64,000 bases of DNA, taken from contig NZ_JOPL01000040.1 in NCBI RefSeq assembly GCF_002153745.1, forward strand, positions 1 to 64,000, written 5' to 3'. Below are positions 46,338 to 54,980 of the stretch, piece after piece. Source of the DNA: Acetobacter sp. DsW_063 (GTDB lineage Bacteria > Pseudomonadota > Alphaproteobacteria > Acetobacterales > Acetobacteraceae). Below the pieces are notes generated by a model that was given only the letters and a program-made list of their open reading frames with translations, made no database searches and was not told the DNA's origin. Position numbers and translations under genes: made by a program. Within the stretch, counting starts at the first letter, position 1. Every line of letters starts with the position of its first letter.

Positions 46338-47267
46338 TCAGAGAGAAGCCGACCTTACGTTCCCAATTTCGGAATGCAGGGTGCCGCGCGCTCTAGGCAC
46401 AGTAACGCCGTCGTCGAATGCTCGAAGCAGGCGTTTGATCAGGCGCTCGCGTGGCGACAAAGCCCCCCAGATAAGCCCGATTCTTCTTTGCGGCGCGGGC
46501 GACGGAAGCGAAATCTTGCGCAACCGCAATCCTGCTGGCCAAGGCGGGGCCCAATCTGGAACCAGCGATGCACCGATGCCTTCATTCACCATAATGGCGA
46601 TTGATTCCAGAGAATCGAGTTCGATCTGTTCATGCGGACGCAAATTGTGCCGGGTCATATAACTGTCGGCCAGACGGCCACTCCAGTGATTGCGACCATA
46701 CCGGATGAAGTTGTTGCTGCGCAGGATCTCGAACGGATCGTCGGAAGGCTCTTCTGGGGGCGCGATGACGATCATTCGTTCCGTACGGATTGTACGAAAT
46801 TCGTAGGTTTTTGAAAGGTCGAAGGGTGGCTCCACGATGAACGCGGCGTCGAGGCTGCCTTCCTGCACCATGGCGAGCAACTGTGCGGAAGATCCTGGGA
46901 CAATATGAAAGTCGATACCCGGAAACTGCTGCACGAACCGACGCAAGACGCCCGGCAGGAGGCCGGTGACCATTGTAGGAATGGCGCCAACGCGCAACCT
47001 GCCGACAGGCCGGTCCAGCGCCGCTATGCTGCGCAGGTCATTGACCTGCCCCACGATCACCCGAGCCTGCTCGACAATCGCCGCTGCGTTTATGGTCGGC
47101 TGCACCGTTCTTCCGTTGCGCTGCAGCAACGTATGACCGATCTCGGCTTCCAGCGCATTGATACGTTGGGCGACAGCAGCCGGCGTCACGTTGAGCGTGC
47201 GCGCAGCCTCCGCCAGCGAACCGCGCTCAACGACAACGAGAAATGTCTCCAGAAATCGGGTATCCAT
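46338..47267 (-). CDS. LysR-family transcriptional regulator
   Basis: 309 residues. The N-terminal winged helix is typical (FLETFLVVVERGSLAEAARTLNVTPAAVAQRINALEAEIGHTLLQRNGR). The effector domain follows from about residue 90 (GRLRVGAIPTMVTGLLPGVLRRFVQQFPGIDFHIV). It starts nine bases after the M24 gene stop and probably regulates this operon and possibly the receptor. The effector is unknown. Being co-directional with its likely target rather than divergent is less usual for LysR. Confidence 0.9.
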   Translation of the reverse strand: MDTRFLETFLVVVERGSLAEAARTLNVTPAAVAQRINALEAEIGHTLLQRNGRTVQPTINAAAIVEQARVIVGQVNDLRSIAALDRPVGRLRVGAIPTMVTGLLPGVLRRFVQQFPGIDFHIVPGSSAQLLAMVQEGSLDAAFIVEPPFDLSKTYEFRTIRTERMIVIAPPEEPSDDPFEILRSNNFIRYGRNHWSGRLADSYMTRHNLRPHEQIELDSLESIAIMVNEGIGASLVPDWAPPWPAGLRLRKISLPSPAPQRRIGLIWGALSPRERLIKRLLRAFDDGVTVPRARGTLHSEIGNVRSASL

Positions 47268-47276
47268 CAGCAGTCC

Positions 47277-48494
47277 TTATTTCCGGAACAGGCGCGGCGT
47301 GATCGTACTTAATCTCTCCGGCGGCCCTGACTCATTGATGACGAATGTCTCGCCCACTCCCGCCGCGAGACCGCTGTCGGCATCTCCGAGCATGATATGC
47401 ACAAAGAGGACCATACCCGCTTCAAGCAGGAGCGGATTGCCGGAGTAGATCATCGGAGGCGCGTCCATCCAGGTCGGGCGGAACGTTGCGCCAAGCGAGT
47501 AGCCGCAAGCCGAATAACGCGCGGTGCGATAACCGCCACGATCCAGTCCTGCGCGATGCACGTCATCGAGATGGCCGATCGGCGTGCCCGCACGGGCCGC
47601 GTCCATCACCTCGGCGAGAGTCTCCACCGTGCAGGCATGCATGCGCTCTGCGGCAGGCAGGGACGCGCCGATGGCGACCGTGTGCTCGATACAGACATTA
47701 TACCGCTGAAAGGACGCCCCTAATTCCAAAATAAGCTGATCCTGATCAGCAAGCTGGCGCGCGCCTCCGAATCCTCGACCATAGATTGCCCGCGGCCCAC
47801 TATTCACCATCGGGCCACCGGCCGGCATGTCGCCGCCGCCCGCCAGCATGGCGCGCACTCCTTCGGCGGTGACGAGGGAGTCCATAATTCCCGGCCCGGC
47901 ACGCTCGACCATCGCGATCACCGCATCGTCAGCCAGCCTGCTGGCCTTGCGCACCATGGAAAGCTCTGCTGGCGATTTACGCAAACGCAGAGTGCGGACG
48001 ATGTCCGAGGCGTCCTCGAGAAGGAAACGCTCTCCAAGCTCCGAGCGCACGCGCTCCCAGTTGGCGCCTGTCAAGCCATAGGTTGCAAGCTCGACCCCAA
48101 TCCGCTCCCCGGACAGGCCCAGTTCCGCCAGCAACCGTCCGACTTCGCCAGCCGGGTTTTCATCGACCGCATTAAACCAGAGCGCGACATTTTCGTAGAG
48201 CGACCCCGCGAGCGCCTGCGCCTGATCCGGACGGCGGGTAAGCAGGACCGCGGCCCGGCCGTCGGCGGTAATGACGCCACATTGAAAGAAGACATAACCC
48301 GCAGTGTCAAAACCGGTCAGATAGAGGTGACTTTCCTGAGCGAACACGAGCAACGCGCCCAGCCCTCGGGCCCGAAGCGCGGCGCCGGTGCGCGATAGGC
48401 GCTCCGCGTGCTCTTGCGGATGAAAGCTCAGACTGACCTTTCGACCACTCCCCGTTTCACCCACAAACCCGCGTGCGGTATCGATGTCGGACAC
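47277..48494 (-). CDS. M24-family creatinase/aminopeptidase-fold hydrolase
   Basis: 405 residues: an N-terminal creatinase-like domain (to about 165) and a pita-bread domain. Classical metallopeptidase metal ligands look changed: LILELGASFQRYNVCIEHT where Asp-x-G and a second Asp are expected, and YSLGATFRPTWMDAP where a His normally sits. This resembles creatinase and ectoine hydrolase (DoeA), which cleave C-N bonds of small compounds without that metal site. A GTG start follows GGGAG. It diverges from the GntR gene and is probably repressed through the palindrome between them. Confidence 0.82.
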   Translation of the reverse strand: MSDIDTARGFVGETGSGRKVSLSFHPQEHAERLSRTGAALRARGLGALLVFAQESHLYLTGFDTAGYVFFQCGVITADGRAAVLLTRRPDQAQALAGSLYENVALWFNAVDENPAGEVGRLLAELGLSGERIGVELATYGLTGANWERVRSELGERFLLEDASDIVRTLRLRKSPAELSMVRKASRLADDAVIAMVERAGPGIMDSLVTAEGVRAMLAGGGDMPAGGPMVNSGPRAIYGRGFGGARQLADQDQLILELGASFQRYNVCIEHTVAIGASLPAAERMHACTVETLAEVMDAARAGTPIGHLDDVHRAGLDRGGYRTARYSACGYSLGATFRPTWMDAPPMIYSGNPLLLEAGMVLFVHIMLGDADSGLAAGVGETFVINESGPPERLSTITPRLFRK

Positions 48495-48585
48495 GCTTAA
48501 TTACTCCCAATATCAGCTTCGAGGACGGGAGCTTCCATGCTCCACCGCGCTGTCGGTTTGATCCGGTGTTCCGTCGAACGACCAT

Positions 48586-48595
48586 TGGTATACCA
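48586..48595. promoter_or_regulatory. Candidate GntR (FCD) operator
   Basis: TGGTATACCA is a perfect palindrome of the type bound by FadR/VanR-like GntR proteins. It lies between the divergent M24 and GntR starts, so one site could control both units. Confidence 0.6.
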
Positions 48596-48627
48596 CTTGC
48601 ACATCGACTTGTCATGTTGCTATCGTA

Positions 48628-49308
48628 ATGGTCATGGATTTATTCCCACCCTCGGAAGGCGCAGCCCCGGACTCACTCGCGCGGACGGCCTACACCCGCC
48701 TGCTGTCGTTACTGCTCAGTGGCGAACTCGCGCCTGGCGACCTGATTCAGGAGCGACGCCTCGCAGACTGGCAGGAGCTTTCTCGTACGCCAGTTCGCGA
48801 CGCCCTGAACCGACTGGAGGCGGAGCGGCTACTTACGCGCAAGGGGCGCCACCTCTTCGTCGCAACGATCTCCGTACGTGAGATCATCGACATCCTTCAT
48901 GCGCGCCGTCTGCTGGAAGGCGAAGCGGCCCGGATCGCCGCGACCAAAATGGATCAGCATCAGGTCACTGCGATCCGTACCGCCGTGCAGGAGATGACTG
49001 ACGCCGGAGACGTGGAAGACGAACAACATTGGCGCGTGGACGATATGCTTCATCTCGGAATAGCCGACGCGGCCGAAAACGGAGAAATTCGTCGTATGAT
49101 CGGCGCCTTGCGCCAACGCACGCGGATGTTCGGCCTACGCCGCATTCCCGGCAGGTTCGACATCGGGCGTCTGGAACATCTGCGCATACTCGATGCGATC
49201 GAAGCGCGGAACCCGGCCGCCGCAGCGCAGGCCATGTGCGATCACATCGACCACGCGCAACAGGCGATCGTCGCATTGCTGCAGCAATCAGGGGGCCACG
49301 GTGGCTAA
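48628..49308 (+). CDS. GntR-family regulator, FCD (FadR) subfamily
   Basis: 226 residues. The winged helix is at about 15-80 (LARTAYTRLLSLLLSGELAPGDLIQERRLADWQELSRTPVRDALNRLEAERLLTRKG). The helical FCD ligand domain has the metal-binding pattern with His in DDMLHLGIADAA, RRIPG and LEHLRILDAIEARNPAAAAQAMCDHIDH. It likely represses the cluster and is released by a small acidic ligand. It starts at ATG 48628 or 48634. Its stop overlaps the start of the amidotransferase gene. Confidence 0.9.
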   Translation: MVMDLFPPSEGAAPDSLARTAYTRLLSLLLSGELAPGDLIQERRLADWQELSRTPVRDALNRLEAERLLTRKGRHLFVATISVREIIDILHARRLLEGEAARIAATKMDQHQVTAIRTAVQEMTDAGDVEDEQHWRVDDMLHLGIADAAENGEIRRMIGALRQRTRMFGLRRIPGRFDIGRLEHLRILDAIEARNPAAAAQAMCDHIDHAQQAIVALLQQSGGHGG

Positions 49309-49996
49309 ACTTCTCTATCTGGCCAATGGCGCCAAAAAATACGCCCCTGGCCGTCTGGATCAATTTTTTGAACGGCAGAATCTTTCAGTCGACGTTTTTT
49401 GGGCGTTCAACAACGAGTTCCCTGAATCACTTGATGAATATGAAGGAATTTTTCTCTCGGGCAGTCCCCATGGCGCTTACGAGGATATCCCCTTCATCCA
49501 CCGCGAGCACGATCTGATCCGCGAGGGCGCCGCACGCAACATACCCATGCTGGGCCTCTGCTTTGGCCACCAGATTCTCGCCTCCGCACTTTGCGGACGC
49601 GAGCAGGTGTTTCGCAGGGAAAGCTGTGAAGTCGGCTACAAATGGCTCGATGTCCATGCACCCGCCGAGCGGGACCTTTTGTGTGGCGGTTTCAACAAAA
49701 CCACGCATATGTTTGTCTGGCATAATGACGAAGTTCGCGCCGGACACCCCAATATGCAGATTATTGCTTCATCGGATGTTTGTCCCAACCACATCTGGCG
49801 CTTTCGAGATCAGCCAATCTGGGGGGTGCAGGGACACCCTGAAATCCCGATGGCTGACGCCCGTGAGTGGTTCGAAAGCGTTCGCAGTCGTCTCGAACAC
49901 GACGGCGCCAACATCGAGGACTTGCTGGCGCAAGCGAGTGACGCAGACGACGGAAAGACCATGCTGAGCCGCTTTGCGAAGCTTCTTCACGGATGA
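49301..49996 (+). CDS. Class I glutamine amidotransferase-like protein
   Basis: 231 residues with the catalytic triad of class I amidotransferases: Cys in GLCFGHQI, and His and Glu in VQGHPEIP. It resembles GMP-synthase-like stand-alone hydrolases, some of which cleave gamma-glutamyl amides. In this transport and hydrolase cluster it may release ammonia or glutamate from an imported compound. A GTG start follows CAGGGGG and overlaps the GntR gene by eight bases. Its stop overlaps the binding-protein ATG. Confidence 0.85.
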   Translation: MAKLLYLANGAKKYAPGRLDQFFERQNLSVDVFWAFNNEFPESLDEYEGIFLSGSPHGAYEDIPFIHREHDLIREGAARNIPMLGLCFGHQILASALCGREQVFRRESCEVGYKWLDVHAPAERDLLCGGFNKTTHMFVWHNDEVRAGHPNMQIIASSDVCPNHIWRFRDQPIWGVQGHPEIPMADAREWFESVRSRLEHDGANIEDLLAQASDADDGKTMLSRFAKLLHG

Positions 49997-51027
49997 AGGG
50001 TTTTCGGGCCCTCCTTTCCGCTTGCCTGCTTGTCTGGGCCATGCCGGCCGCCGGCTCCGATCTGGTGTTCACCAGTTGGGGCGGCGCCTATCAGGATGCA
50101 GTCCGGGACGCGTGGCTTACACCATTCAGCAAGGCAAGCGGCATTTCCGTTCTCGAAGATACCGGCCCTGCCCTCGCTAAAATTCGTCTGATGGTCGAAA
50201 CCGGGTCGGTGACGTGGGACGTAGTCGCAACCAGCGGCTCAGGGTTCGCCATGGGTTCGCGACTGGGTCTATTCGAACGCATCACCGACACGATGGTCGA
50301 TCAAAGCCATATCATTCCGGGAGCACGAAACCCCTACGGCGTACCATCGGAAATTTTTGCGACGGTTGTGGGGTATTCCACACGCACTTTTCCACAGGAC
50401 CCGCCGCGAAATTTTGCAGACTTCTGGAATACTAGGAAATACCCGGGAGAACGCCTTCTACCCGCACTTCCGACTGGCGTTCTGGAGGCTGCATTGCTGG
50501 CGGACGGGGTGAAAAAGGAAGACGTTTACCCGCTACTCTCCTCGGACACTGGCCTCAACCGCGCGATAGAAAAAATTCGCGAAATTCGGCCATATGTCAG
50601 CTTCTGGTGGTCCTCCGCCGCACAGGTCGTCCAGGCGCTGGCCAGTGGAGATGGCGTAATGGCGCTTGGTTGGAGCGGCAGGTTTCAAGACGGAATCGAC
50701 GCCGGGCTGCCGATCGCCATGGCTTGGGACCAGAGCATCATGCAGGTTGGCTATTTCATGATCCTGAAAGGCGCGCCGGATCGCGACAACGCGCTTGCGT
50801 TGCTACGATATATTTCCTCAGCGGACGCTCAATCCCGCCTCAGCAAATACATTGCCTATGGCCCGACAAGAACCGACGCATTGTCGATGATACCGACTTC
50901 TCGACTCCAACGTCTCCCATCCACACCCGAGAGGCTTGAAAAAGGCTTGCTGATAGACAGCAACTGGTGGGCGGAGCACGGGCGCAGGGCGACGGAACTC
51001 TACACAAGCGTCATGGAAGGAAGCTGA
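49993..51027 (+). CDS. Periplasmic substrate-binding protein, polyamine/PotD-like
   Basis: 344 residues with a signal peptide (FRALLSACLLVWAMPAAGS) and the start LVFTSWGGAYQDAVRDAWLTPF characteristic of the PotD/PotF-like family. It delivers ligand to the permease encoded two genes downstream. Family ligands include spermidine, putrescine and other small cations or amides, and the specificity residues cannot be judged here. It overlaps the neighbouring genes at both ends (ATGA and TGATG), so expression is tightly coupled. Confidence 0.9.
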   Translation: MKGFRALLSACLLVWAMPAAGSDLVFTSWGGAYQDAVRDAWLTPFSKASGISVLEDTGPALAKIRLMVETGSVTWDVVATSGSGFAMGSRLGLFERITDTMVDQSHIIPGARNPYGVPSEIFATVVGYSTRTFPQDPPRNFADFWNTRKYPGERLLPALPTGVLEAALLADGVKKEDVYPLLSSDTGLNRAIEKIREIRPYVSFWWSSAAQVVQALASGDGVMALGWSGRFQDGIDAGLPIAMAWDQSIMQVGYFMILKGAPDRDNALALLRYISSADAQSRLSKYIAYGPTRTDALSMIPTSRLQRLPSTPERLEKGLLIDSNWWAEHGRRATELYTSVMEGS

Positions 51028-52196
51028 TGACAAACTATTCGCCACCAGCGGTTGGGGGTGCGTCAGGCGAAATTACGCCCGCATTTTCGCGCGCGGAATA
51101 TATGAGCCGCCTTGCTGGCGTCCAGGCGGACATCCGGGCGGGGGGCCACGACGCTCTGCTGCTATTCATTCCAGAGTCGGTCACCTGGTTGACTGGATTT
51201 TATACGCGCGCCTACAGCAGTTTCCAGTTTGTGATTGTTCCGGCAGACGGAGAGCCAACCGTCATATGCAGGGATATGGAACAGTATTACCTCGACCGTA
51301 GCAGCATCTTTCAAAAACGTGCCGTTTGGACAGATAGCGACGAACCTCTCTCCGTGGGGCTCTTCGCTATTCAGAGAGCCGTGGGTAAACGCCCTAAACT
51401 CGCCGTGGAACTCTCGGCCTGGACTCTCAGCGCGGCAAGGTATCGCGCGCTTATCGAAGCATTTCCGGATGCCGTGATTAGCGACGCATCTTCGCTCATT
51501 TCCACGAAACGCCTCATCAAATCCCCTGCCGAGATCGAGTATCAGCGCAAGGCCGGGCAAGCTGCGGCGGCTGGCATGCAAGCCGCCGCAGCGGCAGCCT
51601 GCGCCGGAGCGAGTGAGCGCGATCTCGCAGCCGCGATCTGCTCCGCGATGATCACGAGCGGCAGCGATAGTCCTGGCCCAGGCGTTCTTTCCTCCGGAGA
51701 GAGAGCTTACCATCTGCACGGCGCGTATGGCGACCGCATGCTCGAGGTGGGCGATATTGTTCAACTTGAAGCCATGGCCTGCGTCCGACAATATCACGCG
51801 CGCTTCATGCGGCCGATCTCGGTTGGTCCCGCCCGCGAGGATACCCTACGTGCGGTCGAAAAACTCGTGGCCATTCAGGACGCCGCCCTTGCAGTGGTTG
51901 CGCCCGATGTAGAAGCGAGCGTGCCCGATGCTATTTATCGCGAGGGCGTTCTCTCCTCCGGACTCGCAAAAAAATACACCAACAAGACTTTCTATTCCGT
52001 CGGTCTGCTTTTTCCACCTGCAGGCGGAGAAAACCTGGAGGCGACGCCGCAGAGCGCCTGGCGGTTCAAAGCAGGTATGGTTTTCCATAGCTACGTGCTT
52101 GCTGGAAATCTTGGCATGTCCGAAACAATCGCCATTACAGACACCGGATACGAGCGGCTTACAACCTTCCCTCGCCAGTTGCTAACCAGCGGATGA
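51027..52196 (+). CDS. Second M24-family creatinase-like hydrolase
   Basis: 389 residues, the same fold as the divergent M24 protein but well diverged. The creatinase-type domain is followed by pita-bread blocks with unusual ligands (VQLEAMACVRQYHARFMRPI, then FYSVGLLFPPAGGENL in place of the His-containing loop). It probably cleaves a C-N bond of a small compound. The gene is embedded between the binding protein and permease genes with overlaps on both sides, which ties its substrate to the transporter. Confidence 0.82.
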   Translation: MTNYSPPAVGGASGEITPAFSRAEYMSRLAGVQADIRAGGHDALLLFIPESVTWLTGFYTRAYSSFQFVIVPADGEPTVICRDMEQYYLDRSSIFQKRAVWTDSDEPLSVGLFAIQRAVGKRPKLAVELSAWTLSAARYRALIEAFPDAVISDASSLISTKRLIKSPAEIEYQRKAGQAAAAGMQAAAAAACAGASERDLAAAICSAMITSGSDSPGPGVLSSGERAYHLHGAYGDRMLEVGDIVQLEAMACVRQYHARFMRPISVGPAREDTLRAVEKLVAIQDAALAVVAPDVEASVPDAIYREGVLSSGLAKKYTNKTFYSVGLLFPPAGGENLEATPQSAWRFKAGMVFHSYVLAGNLGMSETIAITDTGYERLTTFPRQLLTSG

Positions 52197-53854
52197 AAGC
52201 TCAACGCCCGAAGGAAAACAGGCGGCTCGCGCTTGCAACGGCGCCGCTGGTTCTGTTCCTGCTGCTGTTCTTCGCGTATCCTGTCGCACGCCTCTGCGTC
52301 CTTAGCTTCGCAGACCCCGAGGGGCCGCTGGCAAGTTACGCGCGCCTGCTTTCTGTTCCGGCCTACCGCGCCGGTCTTGTGGCGACATTCGGCATATCGT
52401 CCCTGGTCACGATCCTTTCCGTGTTGTGCGCCTATCCTGTGGCCTACCTTATGGCCAGCGTCCGTCCACGCCTTGCCGCGCTACTCGGCCTATGCGTGCT
52501 TCTACCATTCTGGACGAGTTCGCTCGTGCGCACCACAGCATGGATAATCCTCCTGCAACGCTACGGCGTTATCAACAGTCTGCTGCTTCACGCCGGGCTG
52601 ATCCGGTCGCCCATTTCATTCATCTACAATCTTTCTGGCGTGCTCATTGGCATGACCCACGTGCTCATGCCCTTTGTCGTATTGCCGCTCTATGGCGCAT
52701 TTCGCGGCCTGGACCGCAGTCAACTGGACGCGGCAGAAGGTCTCGGCGGGTCGTGGTTCAAAATCATCGGTCGGCTTGTTCTTCCACTCACTTCGCGCGC
52801 TGCATGCTCAGGGGCGGCGATCGTTTTTATGAGCGCTCTCGGCTACTACGTCACGCCAGCCCTCATGGGCGGGGCTCGCGAGACGATGGCGGCGCAACTC
52901 ATCGCTTTCAACGTCGAAGATCAACTGGACTGGCCAATGGCTGGCGCATTTTCCAGTATCATTGTGGCGGCGTCTGTCATGATTTTTGCGTGCGCCCAGC
53001 GATTGAGCGGTCCGGGTGGACTGTTTGGCGGCCCTGTGAAAGCGACACAGGCGACCCGCAGCAACGTCGTAATCCGGCGATCTCCCCTCGATTGGGGCGT
53101 CGCCGCATGCGGTGCTGCTCTACTCTTCTTCCTCATACTTCCTCTTCTGATCATTGCGCCGATGAGCTTTGGCGCATCGCCATTTATGTCCTTTCCACCC
53201 GAGCACCTTACCTGGCGGTGGTACCACCAAGTTTTTACGCGCCCCCAGTGGCGCGCGGCTCTATGGAACTCTCTCCAGATCGGAATGATCGCTGTTACAG
53301 GAGCGACTATCCTTGGTTCTCTTGCTGCGGTTGGTCTCGACGCCTTGCACGGACGCGTCCGCACTGCCGCAGAAATGCTGATCATCATGCCGATGATCGC
53401 TCCGGCAATCGCTCTTGCGATAGGGCTCTATTACGAATTTGCGCCCCTGCACCTGCTGTCCGGGCATTGGGGACTGGGACTGGGCCACATTGTTCTCGCA
53501 TCTCCGTTTGTATTCATCGCGGTCCGCAGCGCCTTGCAACGTTTTGACCCCACGCTACTCGACGCGGCGACGGGCCTAGGAGCAGGTCCTCTGCGCATCA
53601 CATATCGCGTTTTACTGCCCGCCATCGCGCCGGGCGTCGCCGCTGGCGCTATTTTTGCTTTTGTCACCAGCTTTGATGACGTGGTGCTGGCGCTCTTCCT
53701 GACAGACGTACGCAGTCGCACCCTACCCCGCCTTATTTACGAAAACGTATCACAGGACATTAACCCCACAGTCGCCGTAGTATCGACCCTGGTAGCGTTA
53801 GCAACTCTGCTGGTTCTCTCGATCAATCTCCTGCTCACGAAGTCAAAATCATGA
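52193..53854 (+). CDS. Fused ABC permease (PotB-PotC-like domains in one chain)
   Basis: 553 residues with about twelve membrane segments in two homologous halves. Each half carries an EAA-type loop for the ATPase: LDAAEGLGGSWFKIIGRLVLPLT in the first (about 181) and LDAATGLGAGPLRITYRVLLPAI in the second (about 460). In most polyamine-type systems these are two proteins. The fusion may fix a heterodimer. It starts within the stop of the M24 gene and ends within the ATG of the ATPase gene. Confidence 0.9.
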   Translation: MKAQRPKENRRLALATAPLVLFLLLFFAYPVARLCVLSFADPEGPLASYARLLSVPAYRAGLVATFGISSLVTILSVLCAYPVAYLMASVRPRLAALLGLCVLLPFWTSSLVRTTAWIILLQRYGVINSLLLHAGLIRSPISFIYNLSGVLIGMTHVLMPFVVLPLYGAFRGLDRSQLDAAEGLGGSWFKIIGRLVLPLTSRAACSGAAIVFMSALGYYVTPALMGGARETMAAQLIAFNVEDQLDWPMAGAFSSIIVAASVMIFACAQRLSGPGGLFGGPVKATQATRSNVVIRRSPLDWGVAACGAALLFFLILPLLIIAPMSFGASPFMSFPPEHLTWRWYHQVFTRPQWRAALWNSLQIGMIAVTGATILGSLAAVGLDALHGRVRTAAEMLIIMPMIAPAIALAIGLYYEFAPLHLLSGHWGLGLGHIVLASPFVFIAVRSALQRFDPTLLDAATGLGAGPLRITYRVLLPAIAPGVAAGAIFAFVTSFDDVVLALFLTDVRSRTLPRLIYENVSQDINPTVAVVSTLVALATLLVLSINLLLTKSKS

Positions 53855-54846
53855 ATTCTTCCTTCTCAGGCAAGCCGGTCGCTCTCAACCAGGTAAGAAA
53901 ATCTTACAACGGAACTGAAATACTCAAGAATATTTCGCTCGATATTTCGGCCGGAAGGTTTTGCACGTTTCTTGGCGCCTCCGGATCCGGCAAGAGCACT
54001 CTGCTCAAGATCATTGCAGGTTTCGAACACGCAGATTCCGGAGAAATAAGTATTGGTGGTCGGAACATGGCCCAGGTTCCAGCTCGCCGACGAAATATCG
54101 GGATGGTATTCCAGAATTACGCCCTGTTTCCTAATATGAGCGTCGCTCAAAATATCGCTTTTGGACTTGAGACGCGTCGCGTATCCCGGAATGAAACGAG
54201 AGCGCGCGTTAATGAAATGCTGGAGATCATCGGACTTTCTGGCTTTGGTGAGCGTCTGCCCTCAGAACTTTCCGGCGGGCAGCAGCAACGCGTGGCGCTC
54301 GCCCGGGCGATGGTCATTCGACCTGACGTGCTGCTTATGGATGAACCCCTTGGCGCGCTTGACCGCGTGATCCGACAATCGTTGCAAACGCAGATAAAAG
54401 ATATTCAACGTAGTTTCGGCATCACAATTTTGTTCGTCACTCACGATCAGGAAGAAGCCCTGCATATGTCGGATGACGTAGTGATCATGAGAGATGGTAT
54501 GATCGAGCAGATCGGGTCGCCGCAAGATCTTTATGCCCGCCCGGTTAACCGCTTCGTTGGATCATTCCTTGGCGATTGCAATTTCATTTCGCGCAACGGA
54601 AAGGAATACGCGATACGTCCGGAGGCCACATATATTGGAGACGCCTCGAATGGTCGCGATCACATCCTTGACGGCGTGCTTTCTCAAATCGTTTTTTTGG
54701 GTGGTCGCGAAAAACTGACCGTCATGGTGGGCGACATGAACTTCACGGCCATCCGAAACGTGAGCAATACAAACGAACCTATCTTGCCAGGCTCGCCGAT
54801 CCGTATCGGTTTTTCTTTACGTGACGCGACGGCCCTTGCAAAATGA
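53851..54846 (+). CDS. ABC transporter ATP-binding protein, PotA-like
   Basis: 331 residues. Walker A is GASGSGKST, the signature LSGGQQQRVALARA, Walker B VLLMDEPLGALD and the H-loop VTHDQEEALHMSDD. A C-terminal TOBE-like domain (about 240-331) is typical of importers for polyamines, sugars or ions. It energises the fused permease encoded upstream, with which it overlaps by four bases. A 134-base gap follows before the next gene. Confidence 0.93.
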   Translation: MNSSFSGKPVALNQVRKSYNGTEILKNISLDISAGRFCTFLGASGSGKSTLLKIIAGFEHADSGEISIGGRNMAQVPARRRNIGMVFQNYALFPNMSVAQNIAFGLETRRVSRNETRARVNEMLEIIGLSGFGERLPSELSGGQQQRVALARAMVIRPDVLLMDEPLGALDRVIRQSLQTQIKDIQRSFGITILFVTHDQEEALHMSDDVVIMRDGMIEQIGSPQDLYARPVNRFVGSFLGDCNFISRNGKEYAIRPEATYIGDASNGRDHILDGVLSQIVFLGGREKLTVMVGDMNFTAIRNVSNTNEPILPGSPIRIGFSLRDATALAK

Positions 54847-54980
54847 CCACCCCCCTTTAGATACATAAAATGTGAAGTATGAATTTATAAAATGGCGTTT
54901 GAAGACGCTGGCGGCAACGTCATACAACCAGCATCGCGGTTTTCTCACGTGAGTAACGCGCCAAGAACTGCCAGAGGAAC

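Noticed and set aside
52426-53547. 373-codon plus-strand frame
   Set aside because: Out-of-frame shadow of the fused permease gene. It is Arg/His-rich with no membrane segments.
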